55,565 nt of DNA from Bacteroidota bacterium (lineage in GTDB: Bacteria; Bacteroidota; Bacteroidia; B-17B0; Aurantibacillaceae). The stretch lies in assembly GCA_013288015.1 (NCBI GenBank), contig JABDCR010000009.1, positions 14,065-69,629 of the forward strand, read 5' to 3'. This document shows positions 1-8,454 of the stretch, one piece after another (position 1 is the first letter of the stretch; the number at the start of each line of letters is the position of its first letter). Under the pieces are notes generated by a model. It worked only from the letters and a program-made list of their open reading frames with translations, was not told the DNA's origin and did not search any database. A program made the translations under genes and the position numbers.

Positions 1-2030
1 TAACAGGCACTAATCCAAACGGAGCTGTAACAGCCGATTTTAATGGCGATGGCAAAGCCGATTTAGTTGCTGCCGATGCTAACTCAAACGAAATATCTAT
101 TTTTCTGGGTTTAGGTAACGGACATTTTGGTGCCGAAACAAAATATCCTGCCGGCAACTTTGCTTATGCCATAACAACAGGTGATTTTAACGGAGATACT
201 AAAATTGATTTAGCAGTTGTTGGTACAGCCCATCTTGCTATCATGTTAGGAAACGGAACAGGGGGTTTCGGGGCGGCTACATTATTTAGTACAGGTACCA
301 CTCCTGTTTCGGTTGTTAGTGCCGATTTTAATGGCGATAATAATGCAGATTTAGCCATTGCTAATTATAGTTCAAATAACATGTCTATTTTATTAGGTAC
401 AGGCACCGGTAGTTTTGGTGCAGCTACTAATTACACAGTTGGTAGTAATCCGGAAGATTTAATTACTGCCGATTTTAATGCCGATGGTAAAGCCGATTTA
501 GCCGTTGCCAGTATTACAGCTAATAATGTATCGGTGTTTTTAGGTACGGGTACAGGCACTTTTGGTACAGCTACCACTTTTACAGCGGCTAGTGGTGCAC
601 AAGCATTAAGTTCTGCCGATTATAATGCCGATGGTAAACTCGATTTGGCTGTTGCAAACGGCACTTCAAATAATGTTTCAATATTATTAGGTAACGGAGC
701 CGGAAGTTTTGGTGCGCCTGCAAATTTTGCTGTAGGCACCGATCCTGTAATAGTTATCAGTCAGGATTTTAATGGTGATTTTATACCTGATTTAGCAACA
801 GCCAACTGGAACTCTAATAACATATCTGTATTACTTGGTACAGGCACGGGTAGTTTTGGTATAGCTACCAATTATGCAGCAGGAGTACAAGCGCGTTATA
901 TAGTAAGTGCTGATTTTAACGGAGATACCAAATTTGATTTAGCCACCGCTAATGAAAATAGTAACACCATGTCTGTTTACTTAAATTGTACACAAACATC
1001 AAATTGTTTTACTCCCGATACAACCCTTACCATAACAGGCACTAATCCAAACGGAGCTGTAACAGCCGATTTTAATGGCGATGGCAAAGCCGATTTAGTT
1101 GCTGCCGATGCTAACTCAAACGAAATATCTATTTTTCTGGGTTTAGGTAACGGACATTTTGGTGCCGAAACAAAATATCCTGCCGGCAACTTTGCTTATG
1201 CCATAACAACAGGTGATTTTAACGGAGATACTAAAATTGATTTAGCAGTTGTTGGTACAGCCCATCTTGCTATCATGTTAGGAAACGGAACAGGGGGTTT
1301 CGGGGCGGCTACATTATTTAGTACAGGTACCACTCCTGTTTCGGTTGTTAGTGCCGATTTTAATGGCGATAATAATGCAGATTTAGCCATTGCTAATTAT
1401 AGTTCAAATAACATGTCTATTTTATTAGGTACAGGCACCGGTAGTTTTGGTGCAGCTACTAATTACACAGTTGGTAGTAATCCGGAAGATTTAATTACTG
1501 CCGATTTTAATGCCGATGGTAAAGCCGATTTAGCCGTTGCCAGTATTACAGCTAATAATGTATCGGTGTTTTTAGGTACGGGTACAGGCACTTTTGGTAC
1601 AGCTACCACTTTTACAGCGGCTAGTGGTGCACAAGCATTAAGTTCTGCCGATTATAATGCCGATGGTAAACTCGATTTGGCTGTTGCAAACGGCACTTCA
1701 AATAATGTTTCAATATTATTAGGTAACGGAGCCGGAAGTTTTGGTGCGCCTGCAAATTTTGCTGTAGGCACCGATCCTGTAATAGTTATCAGTCAGGATT
1801 TTAATGGTGATTTTATACCTGATTTAGCAACAGCCAACTGGAACTCTAATAACATATCTGTATTACTTGGCACAGGTAATGGAAATTTTAGTTCGTATGC
1901 CGCTTATGCAGTAGGAGTTCAAGCGCGTTATATAGTAAGTGCCGATTTTAACGGAGACCATAAATTTGATTTAGCCACTGCTAATGAAATTAGTAACACC
2001 ATGACTATATACTTAAATTGTACTTCATCA
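1..2030 (+). repeat. 1032 bp tandem duplication inside the FG-GAP gene
   Basis: Bases 1-838 recur without a visible mismatch at 1033-1870. The two units then diverge (839-1032 against 1871-2030) while still encoding homologous residues such as VQARYIVSADFNGD. The period is 344 codons, so the frame is kept. Because copy 1 reaches the window edge, more copies may lie to the left. Base-level identity, including synonymous sites, means the duplication is very recent, is kept identical by gene conversion, or is an assembly artefact. Confidence 0.92.
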
Positions 2031-2312
2031 CCTACTACTGGTATCAAAAATCAAAATACAAAAGTTGTAAGTACAGAACAAATTAGTTTGTACCCTAACC
2101 CAACTTCTGGCACATTAAATATTGAGCTGGTAAACGCTAGTGAAAATTCTTTGTATAAAATTTACAACATCATGGGGCAAGAAGTAAAAAATGGTTCTTT
2201 AACCCAAATATCAAATCAAATTAATGTACAAGATTTAACTACCGGTATCTACACAGTACTTGTTTCTCAAAACAATAAAATTTCTACTTCTAAAATTATC
2301 GTTCAAAAATAA
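1..2312 (+). CDS. FG-GAP/VCBS-repeat secreted protein, T9SS type A (5' partial)
   Basis: The frame is open from base 3, so the gene begins outside the window; an internal ATG at 243 is not the start. The product is a chain of roughly 58-residue FG-GAP/VCBS repeats. Each has a calcium-loop-like DFNGDxKxDLA motif and an LLGxGxGxFG turn, as expected for integrin-like beta-propeller blades. The last ~75 residues form a type A T9SS sorting domain (SLYPNPTSGTLNI near its start, KIIVQK at the end), so the protein should be exported and anchored at or released from the surface. An adhesive or polymer-binding role is inference from the family. A 344-codon block is duplicated within it (see the repeat entry). 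A terminator follows the stop codon. Confidence 0.9.
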   Translation, partial: TGTNPNGAVTADFNGDGKADLVAADANSNEISIFLGLGNGHFGAETKYPAGNFAYAITTGDFNGDTKIDLAVVGTAHLAIMLGNGTGGFGAATLFSTGTTPVSVVSADFNGDNNADLAIANYSSNNMSILLGTGTGSFGAATNYTVGSNPEDLITADFNADGKADLAVASITANNVSVFLGTGTGTFGTATTFTAASGAQALSSADYNADGKLDLAVANGTSNNVSILLGNGAGSFGAPANFAVGTDPVIVISQDFNGDFIPDLATANWNSNNISVLLGTGTGSFGIATNYAAGVQARYIVSADFNGDTKFDLATANENSNTMSVYLNCTQTSNCFTPDTTLTITGTNPNGAVTADFNGDGKADLVAADANSNEISIFLGLGNGHFGAETKYPAGNFAYAITTGDFNGDTKIDLAVVGTAHLAIMLGNGTGGFGAATLFSTGTTPVSVVSADFNGDNNADLAIANYSSNNMSILLGTGTGSFGAATNYTVGSNPEDLITADFNADGKADLAVASITANNVSVFLGTGTGTFGTATTFTAASGAQALSSADYNADGKLDLAVANGTSNNVSILLGNGAGSFGAPANFAVGTDPVIVISQDFNGDFIPDLATANWNSNNISVLLGTGNGNFSSYAAYAVGVQARYIVSADFNGDHKFDLATANEISNTMTIYLNCTSSPTTGIKNQNTKVVSTEQISLYPNPTSGTLNIELVNASENSLYKIYNIMGQEVKNGSLTQISNQINVQDLTTGIYTVLVSQNNKISTSKIIVQK

Positions 2313-2328
2313 TTTTCAAATTTATTAT

Positions 2329-2364
2329 AAATAAAAAAACTGCCTTAGGGTAGTTTTTTTATTT
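2329..2364 (+). terminator. Intrinsic terminator after the FG-GAP gene
   Basis: A 13 bp stem (AAATAAAAAAACT at 2329-2341, AGTTTTTTTATTT at 2352-2364) closes a short loop that has extra G-C pairs at its base. The right arm supplies the U-tract. It lies 17 bp after the stop codon. Confidence 0.8.
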
Positions 2365-2544
2365 ATAATACTATACGGCTTATATAACCGAAAACCTTTT
2401 ATAGCTAACTATTTCTATCCTATTTTATTGCCAACCATATTTTTTTCACACTAGTATTTCATTTAGCTCTATTTTATCTTACTGATTATCATTTGTTTAA
2501 CATTTATTGTCAAATTCATTTATGGTTTATTAAATAAACTACTT

Positions 2545-2552
2545 TATGTTTG
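2545..2552 (+). promoter_or_regulatory. Bacteroidota -7 element (TATGTTTG)
   Basis: TATGTTTG matches TAnnTTTG, the -7 consensus of the main Bacteroidota sigma factor. It lies 20 bp before the ATG at 2573. No convincing -33 TTG is seen. The rest of the 2365-2572 gap shows no gene. Confidence 0.55.
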
Positions 2553-2572
2553 CAACATATTTATAACAAAAA

Positions 2573-3148
2573 ATGAAAACACCACACACTAAAAAAATCA
2601 CTGCGTTTATGCTTGCTGTTTTATTTACGGTAACAGTAAATGCCCAAACACAAACCGACAGTTTACAAAAAACAAACTCGCGCTTAAACAAATTTGCTTT
2701 TGGCTTTAATCTTAATCAGTATCAGCACGATTATGGCGTAGGCTTAAACATTACTACTCCATACATTGCAAATTTTATGGCCTTTCGTTTAATGGGTAGT
2801 TTGCAATGGTTACAAAACACACCTAAAGGCGATACCGTAAACACGTGGAGCCCTTATGTCAATATAAGGTTTGGTGTAGTAACCAGGCAACTTGTTATAA
2901 CTGATAAAATAAGCATCTATTCCGAAGGGGGTGTTGTTATGCTGCTAACCAACCCTAGTTTTTCAAGTAAGGCTACGCAGTTTGGCGGCTACGGCCTTTT
3001 TGGTTTCGAGTTTCACCCTCGTAAAAATTGGGGTCAGTTTATCGAACTGGGCGGCGTAGGTACAGGTGCTATTGCCGATAAGGCAATTGGTCGCCCTATC
3101 TACTCAAACGGTTTTTTAATATCAACCGGTTTTCGTGCGTATTTTTAA
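2573..3148 (+). CDS. Small outer-membrane beta-barrel-like protein
   Basis: The 191-residue product has an N-terminal signal peptide ending near VNAQ. The rest is rich in alternating hydrophobic and aromatic strands (FAFGFNLNQY, MAFRLMGSLQW, YGLFGFEFHP) and ends in an aromatic residue (GFRAYF), the pattern of an 8-10-stranded outer-membrane barrel. I do not recognise a named family. It may be a porin-like or structural outer-membrane protein. It is the first gene of a same-strand run that continues with a membrane protein and a winged-helix regulator, but the 38 bp gap leaves open whether they share a transcript. Confidence 0.7.
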   Translation: MKTPHTKKITAFMLAVLFTVTVNAQTQTDSLQKTNSRLNKFAFGFNLNQYQHDYGVGLNITTPYIANFMAFRLMGSLQWLQNTPKGDTVNTWSPYVNIRFGVVTRQLVITDKISIYSEGGVVMLLTNPSFSSKATQFGGYGLFGFEFHPRKNWGQFIELGGVGTGAIADKAIGRPIYSNGFLISTGFRAYF

Positions 3149-3186
3149 ACAATAATTTTATAATTTAAAATCAACACATTACATTT

Positions 3187-3777
3187 ATGGAAGAGCAAAA
3201 CATCAACCCCGAACAAAGCATGCAAATCATACAAAGTATGATAAACCGTGCACAAAACAACGTAGCCGATAACGGTTTCCATTTCATCTTTTGGGGATGG
3301 CTTGTTTTCATCACTTCAATAGTATTTTATGTTACCCTAAAAATGGAAATACAAAATGGCTGGCTCGTTTGGTCTTTAATGCCCCTGGGTGGTATTTTTA
3401 CAGGCATATATAGTTACTACCAGCATCGAAAGTACAATCCCGATGTGCAAAAAAAAGTAAGAACTTATGCCGAAATATACTTGGGTTATTTATGGATTGC
3501 CTTTGGTATTTCTATTTTTACCGTCTTATTTATGATGAACAAATTAGGCGAAGCAACTTATCCTCTGGTAATTAATTTATACGCTATCGGTACATTTGTT
3601 TCGGGAGGCATCCTAAGGTTTAAACCTTTAATAATAGGCGGTGCTTGTAGTTTTGCTATTGCCATCTTTTCTTTTTTCACACCTTTCGAAAACCAGGTTC
3701 TTCTTATAGCTTTGTCATTATTGGTATCGTATATAATCCCGGGCCATCTTTTACGCAACAAATTTAAAAGTCAATAA
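3187..3777 (+). CDS. Multi-pass inner-membrane protein, partner of a winged-helix regulator
   Basis: The product is 196 residues. After a soluble N-terminal stretch of about 35 residues come five or six hydrophobic segments (for example FIFWGWLVFITSIVFYVTL, LVWSLMPLGGIFTGIYSYY, YLWIAFGISIFTVLFMM, and two near the C terminus). No enzymatic motif is visible. The next gene starts 2 bp after its stop codon, so the two are translationally coupled. Small membrane proteins paired with HTH_34-type winged-helix regulators are common in Bacteroidota, where the membrane protein is often the regulated target. The function here is unknown. Confidence 0.75.
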   Translation: MEEQNINPEQSMQIIQSMINRAQNNVADNGFHFIFWGWLVFITSIVFYVTLKMEIQNGWLVWSLMPLGGIFTGIYSYYQHRKYNPDVQKKVRTYAEIYLGYLWIAFGISIFTVLFMMNKLGEATYPLVINLYAIGTFVSGGILRFKPLIIGGACSFAIAIFSFFTPFENQVLLIALSLLVSYIIPGHLLRNKFKSQ

Positions 3778-3779
3778 AA

Positions 3780-4067
3780 TTGAAAGAACTCGACCCTCTA
3801 TTACATTCCCAATTACGACTAGGCATTATCTCCTTACTCATTTCTGTAAAGGAGGCTGAGTTTACGCACCTTAAAGACGAAACAAATTCCACAGCAGGTA
3901 ATCTAAGCATTCAATTACAAAAATTAAAAGAAGCAGGTTACATCGAAATCGAAAAATCTTTTAAGGATAATTATCCGCAAACTACTTGTAAAATAACTAA
4001 GCTTGGCATAAAGGCTTTCGAAAATTACGTAAAAGATCTTCAACAATATATCAAACCAAAAAAATAA
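3780..4067 (+). CDS. Winged-helix transcriptional regulator (HTH_34/MarR-like)
   Basis: This is a 95-residue single-domain DNA-binding protein. LGIISLLISVKEAEFTHLKD forms helices 1-2, NLSIQLQKLKEAGYIEIEK the recognition helix and turn, and the wing follows before a short C-terminal helix. This is the stand-alone winged-helix fold of PF13601-type regulators. Translation starts at a TTG only 2 bp after the stop of the membrane-protein gene; no ATG is available nearby, so TTG is chosen. It most likely controls its own operon. The next gene is convergent and begins 10 bp beyond, leaving no room for an obvious terminator. Confidence 0.85.
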   Translation: MKELDPLLHSQLRLGIISLLISVKEAEFTHLKDETNSTAGNLSIQLQKLKEAGYIEIEKSFKDNYPQTTCKITKLGIKAFENYVKDLQQYIKPKK

Positions 4068-4076
4068 AATCATTTT

Positions 4077-5333
4077 TTAAATCCTGATGCCAAACAACGT
4101 AATGTCATCGGTCTGCTCATTATCGCCTTGCCATGCCACCAAAGTTTCTGCTATTATTTCTTTTTGTTCATGCATCGAATTGCCCTGTAAACTTTTTATA
4201 AGCGATAAAATGTTTTTAGACCCTATGCATTTATTATTATCACCACCAATTTGGTCTTTCAATCCATCCGAACATATATAAAGGCAGTCCCCTTTTTTTA
4301 AATCCATCATTCGGTTGCTTATCTTAAACTCCTTTTTAGTCGATTCACCCACACTGCACCTATCCTTTTCCAGCATAATAATTTCTCCGTCTCTCACAAT
4401 AAAGGCTTTCATTTTTGCCGATGCATAATGTATTTTCATTAAATCTTTATCTATGCAACACATAATCATATCAGCCGACTCCATCAATTTTTTTTCGCTG
4501 TTTAATTGTGTTATTCTGTTTAGTTCTTTATTAATCATAGCCAATGTTTTAGCCGGGTCTTCGCAACAAAATTTCATTACGCGGGTCAAAATATTTAAAG
4601 CCAAAACCGAAATATACGACGCCGAAACGCCATGTCCGGTGCTATCTCCAACAACAACCGTAAGTTTATTATCGTTGCGCTCTATTTTATAAAAATCGCC
4701 GCTAATTATTTTTCGCGCCTTGTACAACAAAAAAGAATCATTACATGCTTCCAAACCCTCGTTGTTACTTAAAAACGAACTGTGTATTTGTTTGGCATAG
4801 GTAACATTTTCAAACAATTCTTTATCAATATTTTTTTTAGCTTGTCTTAATTCTTCTTCAACTTGTTTTTGCTTGGTAATATCGTAGCGCACACTAATAT
4901 ATTTTATGGGTTTGCCATTAGCGCCCAACACAGGTGCTACGGTAGCAATAACCCAATAGTCCGTTCCATCTTTAGCTCTGTTCTTTAATTCTCCCTGCCA
5001 AACTTTCCCGCTTCTAATAGTGCTCCACATATCTTTAAACACCGCAGGCAATGTATCCGGATGACGTATAATATTGTGCGGTTTATTTAACACCTCATCT
5101 AAAGTGTATTTAGATACTTTGCAAAAAAGTTCATTAGCATGTATAATATTTCCTTTTAAATCCGATATGGTCATCAGGGCAGATTGGTTCATTATCTCTA
5201 TATGCGAAAACAACTCCGCTTCTTTATCCGACCATGCCGGCGAACTTTGAAAAGGGTTTTTTAACGAATTAAAAAAGTTACTTATACTTTTTTCTTTTAA
5301 TGTGCTCTTTGTAATTGCTAATGAAGATGTCAT
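4077..5333 (-). CDS. PAS-PPM serine phosphatase (RsbU/SpoIIE type) with an Aer-like PAS domain
   Basis: The 418-residue cytosolic protein has a PAS domain at about 45-155, a short coiled linker and a SpoIIE/PPM phosphatase domain at 195-418. Metal-binding motifs are visible: SGDFYK near 212, GDSTGHG at 229-235, CSDGLKDQ and a terminal DDITLF. The PAS domain resembles the FAD-binding PAS of the aerotaxis receptor Aer. It has IIRHPD at 88-93, W103, W112, KNR at 117-119 and YWV near 126, in Aer-like spacing. A redox- or flavin-gated phosphatase acting on an anti-sigma-antagonist-like partner is therefore plausible, but neither cofactor nor substrate is shown. It is transcribed from its own promoter, separately from the adjacent two-component pair. 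Confidence 0.9.
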   Translation of the reverse strand: MTSSLAITKSTLKEKSISNFFNSLKNPFQSSPAWSDKEAELFSHIEIMNQSALMTISDLKGNIIHANELFCKVSKYTLDEVLNKPHNIIRHPDTLPAVFKDMWSTIRSGKVWQGELKNRAKDGTDYWVIATVAPVLGANGKPIKYISVRYDITKQKQVEEELRQAKKNIDKELFENVTYAKQIHSSFLSNNEGLEACNDSFLLYKARKIISGDFYKIERNDNKLTVVVGDSTGHGVSASYISVLALNILTRVMKFCCEDPAKTLAMINKELNRITQLNSEKKLMESADMIMCCIDKDLMKIHYASAKMKAFIVRDGEIIMLEKDRCSVGESTKKEFKISNRMMDLKKGDCLYICSDGLKDQIGGDNNKCIGSKNILSLIKSLQGNSMHEQKEIIAETLVAWQGDNEQTDDITLFGIRI

Positions 5334-5352
5334 GATTACTTGTTTATAAATA

Positions 5353-5360
5353 CAAAAGTA
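5353..5360 (-). promoter_or_regulatory. -7 element for the PAS-phosphatase gene
   Basis: On the minus strand the sequence reads TACTTTTG, a TAnnTTTG match 20 bp from the ATG at 5333. This predicts transcription from about 5346. Confidence 0.5.
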
Positions 5361-5431
5361 ACCTAGTGCTAAGCGTTTTTAAATAGTTGCGAAAATGATT
5401 GTGCTGTCATACATATAATGACAAGGAAAAA

Positions 5432-6058
5432 TTAAACCAACTGATGATTAATGGCATAATGCGTTAGCTCCGCATTATTTTTTAACTGCATTTTTTCAAG
5501 CAAACGATGGCGGTAGGTGCTAATAGTAGCGGCGCTTAGTGCAAGCATATCGGCAATCTCCGAAACAGCTTTGCCCGAAGCAATTAATTTTAAAACCTGT
5601 AACTCTCTGTCTGATATTAATTCATGTTCTTCTTTATTTCCATCATCATCAAACTTGGTGGCCAGTTTTTCGGCTACTGATGGAGAAATATATTTTCGCC
5701 CGCTCATAATTATTTTCATCACTTCAGTAAATTCTATCATGGGGCAGTCTTTCGAAAGGTATCCGTTACCCCCTGCTTTCAAAACCCTAATGGCATATTG
5801 GTTTTCCGGATGTATGCTAAATAATAAAACAGGTGTTTTTATAGATTCTGTTCTTAATTGCTTTAAAACCTCAAGTCCGGTTTTTTCAGGCATAGCCATA
5901 TCCATAATAATAATGTCCCATTTTTCAGTGCGACCAAGTTTCTCTGCATCCCTGCCATTATCAACTTCTTTAATTTTTGCCGTCGGAAATTGCTCGGCAA
6001 TAACTCTAATCAATCCGGCTCTAACTAATTCGTGGTCATCGGCTATTAATATATTCAT
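5432..6058 (-). CDS. NarL/FixJ-type response regulator
   Basis: The 208-residue regulator has a receiver domain at 1-120, with acidic pair D7/D8, phosphoacceptor D53 (in IIIMDMAMPEKTG) and conserved K103. A LuxR-type helix-turn-helix at 145-205 (ELISDRELQVLKLIASGK, then ATISTYRHRLLEKM) binds DNA. Its ATG overlaps the end of the kinase gene by 4 bp, so the two are co-transcribed and translationally coupled. Phosphorylation by that kinase is the obvious model. Targets are unknown. Confidence 0.95.
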   Translation of the reverse strand: MNILIADDHELVRAGLIRVIAEQFPTAKIKEVDNGRDAEKLGRTEKWDIIIMDMAMPEKTGLEVLKQLRTESIKTPVLLFSIHPENQYAIRVLKAGGNGYLSKDCPMIEFTEVMKIIMSGRKYISPSVAEKLATKFDDDGNKEEHELISDRELQVLKLIASGKAVSEIADMLALSAATISTYRHRLLEKMQLKNNAELTHYAINHQLV

Positions 6059-8148
6059 GTTAAGGGTAATTTTAATTTTATACTAGTTCCTTTATTTGGT
6101 ATTCCAATCATCTCTAACTCTCCACCTAATAAAACAGCTCTTTCTTTCATTCCTAAAATCCCAAGTGTTTTTCCTTTTTTTATAGTTTCTTTACAAAGCC
6201 CGTTTCCATCGTCTGTAATTGCTAAAAATAAAGTGGTTTCATTTTCACTTACCAAAACAGTAACCGATTTAGCTTCGGCATGTCTGGCTATATTCGTCAA
6301 AGACTCTTGCAAAATTCTATAAATGTTGATACTGAAATTATCTTCAAATTTTCTTTCGTTAATGTTTGATATAAAATAACAAGAAATGCCTGTTTTCTCT
6401 GTAAAGTCATCGCATTTCCATTCAAGTGCTGCAATAAGCCCAAGGTCATCAATAATAGCCGGTCTTAAGTCTGCTAAAATTCTTCTTACCGTTGCAATAA
6501 GTCCATCACTAAAATGAAATATCTCTTGTAGTTTAGATACAATTACTTTGTCCTCATTGGTCTGTTTACTAATAATCCAGCCAATTTCCATTTTAAGTGC
6601 GGTAAGCTGTTGTCCAAGTTCATCATGCAACTCACGCGACACAAGTTTTCTTTCCTCTTCTCTAATATGTTGTATATAGTTAGATAGATCTCTTAGCTCT
6701 TCACCCTTTCTTATAATTTCTTGCTCGGCCAGCTTTTGTTCCGTTATATCCATGGCTACGCCATATAAACCAACAGCTTTACCGGCTGCATCAAATTCAA
6801 AATGACTATGCGAGTAAATAAACCGTACTGTTCCATCTCTCCTAAGTATCCTATGATAGAAAGAATAATCTTGTTGTAAAACACTGGCTTGTCTTACATT
6901 TTCAAGCACGTTTTTTTTATCTTCCGGATGAATAAATGATTCCCAAACTTCATACGTCTGTTTATTTTCTTTGGGTGATAGCCCATATATCCTGCACGAT
7001 TCATCCGACCATAAAGCCACCCCACTTTTAAAATCAAGCTCCCAGCTGCCAACATGTGCAATAGTTTGGGCTTGTTTTAGTTTAAGCTCACTATGTTCAA
7101 GTTCATTTTTTATTTCAATAAGGCTGCTGGCAAATTCTGTTAATCGAGTTTCAGCAAGTTTACTTTCCGTTACATCTTTAGAAAAGCAAGCGGTTCCTAC
7201 AACCACACCTTCACTATAAATCGGATAAAAAGAAATTTCTGTCCAAAAATCTTCAGGTATCCTACTATGTTCTAGTTCAGTAAACGTTTCTCCCAAAAAT
7301 GCGCGCTCGTAATAAAGTTTAAATCTTGCCAGCTGCTCTTTACTAAATCCTGCTGCAAGCACAGTGCTTCCTTTTTCAATTATATTACCCGACATTAATT
7401 TAACTAGGTTATCAAACGCTTTATTGGCAGTAATTAAATTAAAATCTCTATCAACACTCCACATCAAATCATCTGTGTTGTTTATAAGTGCTTTTAAATT
7501 ATTATGATTAAACGCAGTTTGCTTTTCAATTAATTTCTTTTCTGTTACATCTTTGTAATTCGATACTATAGCCTCAACACTTTTGTCGTTCAATAAATTA
7601 ACTACGGTTCCTTCCACACAAACATAGCTTCCGTTTTTATGTAAAAATTTATTCGTACGCTTCATTACAACACCGGGCTTATTCAGTAAATTTTCCAAAA
7701 TACTTTTTGCATTTTCAGCATATTTGGGGTGCATAATCAAAGACCCATGTTTGCCAATTATTTCATCTACGCCAAACCCGGTTACTCTTTCAAATGCCGG
7801 ACTTATATAGGTTATATATCCATTCTTATCAACCAACGAAACTATATCATCTGTTTTTTCAATAATGGTTCTAAAACGTTTTTCGTGTTTATTTAATATT
7901 TCTTGTTGGGTTTTAAAATGATTTTTTAAACGCTGAGTATATTTTTTATTAAAAAAATAAGAGAGTAGGAAAATTGTAATGGCAGAACAGATAACAAATA
8001 AAACCCCTGCCAACAACTCAACAGTTTCCGAATTGCTTATCTCTTCTGTATAATTTAATAATAAAGTATCCGAAAACAGCACCCATGCTATTCCAAAAAA
8101 ACAGTAAACACAACTAATTAAAAGCGAATTACGTAAAACTGATTTCAT
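6055..8148 (-). CDS. Membrane sensor histidine kinase (3 PAS, HisKA_3)
   Basis: The 697-residue kinase has two transmembrane helices (about 8-31 and 43-66) flanking a very short external loop. Three PAS/PAC modules follow at roughly 88-205, 210-330 and 356-475. The HisKA_3 dimerisation helix has phosphoacceptor H508 in RELHDELGQQL, and a HATPase_c domain ends the protein (N box ESLTNIARHAEAK, then DDGNGL and LGMKERA). This is a NarX/DegS-class kinase and fits the LuxR-type regulator encoded directly downstream with a 4 bp overlap. The small loop suggests that sensing occurs in the membrane or in the cytosolic PAS domains rather than through a periplasmic ligand. Confidence 0.95.
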   Translation of the reverse strand: MKSVLRNSLLISCVYCFFGIAWVLFSDTLLLNYTEEISNSETVELLAGVLFVICSAITIFLLSYFFNKKYTQRLKNHFKTQQEILNKHEKRFRTIIEKTDDIVSLVDKNGYITYISPAFERVTGFGVDEIIGKHGSLIMHPKYAENAKSILENLLNKPGVVMKRTNKFLHKNGSYVCVEGTVVNLLNDKSVEAIVSNYKDVTEKKLIEKQTAFNHNNLKALINNTDDLMWSVDRDFNLITANKAFDNLVKLMSGNIIEKGSTVLAAGFSKEQLARFKLYYERAFLGETFTELEHSRIPEDFWTEISFYPIYSEGVVVGTACFSKDVTESKLAETRLTEFASSLIEIKNELEHSELKLKQAQTIAHVGSWELDFKSGVALWSDESCRIYGLSPKENKQTYEVWESFIHPEDKKNVLENVRQASVLQQDYSFYHRILRRDGTVRFIYSHSHFEFDAAGKAVGLYGVAMDITEQKLAEQEIIRKGEELRDLSNYIQHIREEERKLVSRELHDELGQQLTALKMEIGWIISKQTNEDKVIVSKLQEIFHFSDGLIATVRRILADLRPAIIDDLGLIAALEWKCDDFTEKTGISCYFISNINERKFEDNFSINIYRILQESLTNIARHAEAKSVTVLVSENETTLFLAITDDGNGLCKETIKKGKTLGILGMKERAVLLGGELEMIGIPNKGTSIKLKLPLT

Positions 8149-8168
8149 TAATAAAAGTTAATTACTCA

Positions 8169-8176
8169 CAAATGTA
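8169..8176 (-). promoter_or_regulatory. -7 element for the kinase-regulator operon
   Basis: The minus strand reads TACATTTG, a TAnnTTTG match, 21 bp before the ATG at 8148. Confidence 0.55.
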
Positions 8177-8242
8177 GACGAGGGCTTTTCCTTGAGCTTG
8201 ACTTACATCACCTCAAAAACTGATAAATATCATATAAATAAA

Positions 8243-8266
8243 AAATCTCCCGCTTTCAGGAGATTT
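8243..8266 (-). terminator. Hairpin with a T-rich tail, minus orientation
   Basis: AAATCTCC (8243-8250) and GGAGATTT (8259-8266) form a perfect 8 bp stem with an 8 nt loop. On the minus strand it continues into a T-rich run, so it could stop leftward transcription before the kinase promoter. It lies in the 306 bp gap 8149-8454, which otherwise holds no convincing gene. Confidence 0.35.
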
Positions 8267-8454
8267 AGGTTAAATAAAACTAAAAATAAGTTATTCTCTT
8301 TGCTTAACAATAACCAACTTTTTATTTACAACACCACGTTACTTGTGTTGCTATGTCAAATACAAAAAATAACAATAAAGCAAATTATTTTAAAACATAC
8401 CTGATAACTAATTATCTTAGTTCAAACAATTCCATATCAAAAGAATAAACTTAA

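Noticed and set aside
164-1390. Identical minus-strand frames in the FG-GAP gene, 1032 bp apart
   Set aside because: They are shadows of the tandem duplication in the plus-strand gene.
1-2312. CRISPR-like repeats
   Set aside because: The repeats here and in the SprB gene are long, in-frame protein repeats without short spacers. No CRISPR array or cas gene is present in the window.
8192-8404. 70-codon plus-strand frame in the gap before the MFS gene
   Set aside because: It has lysine- and asparagine-rich low-complexity content, overlaps the hairpin at 8243 and lacks a ribosome site or family resemblance.
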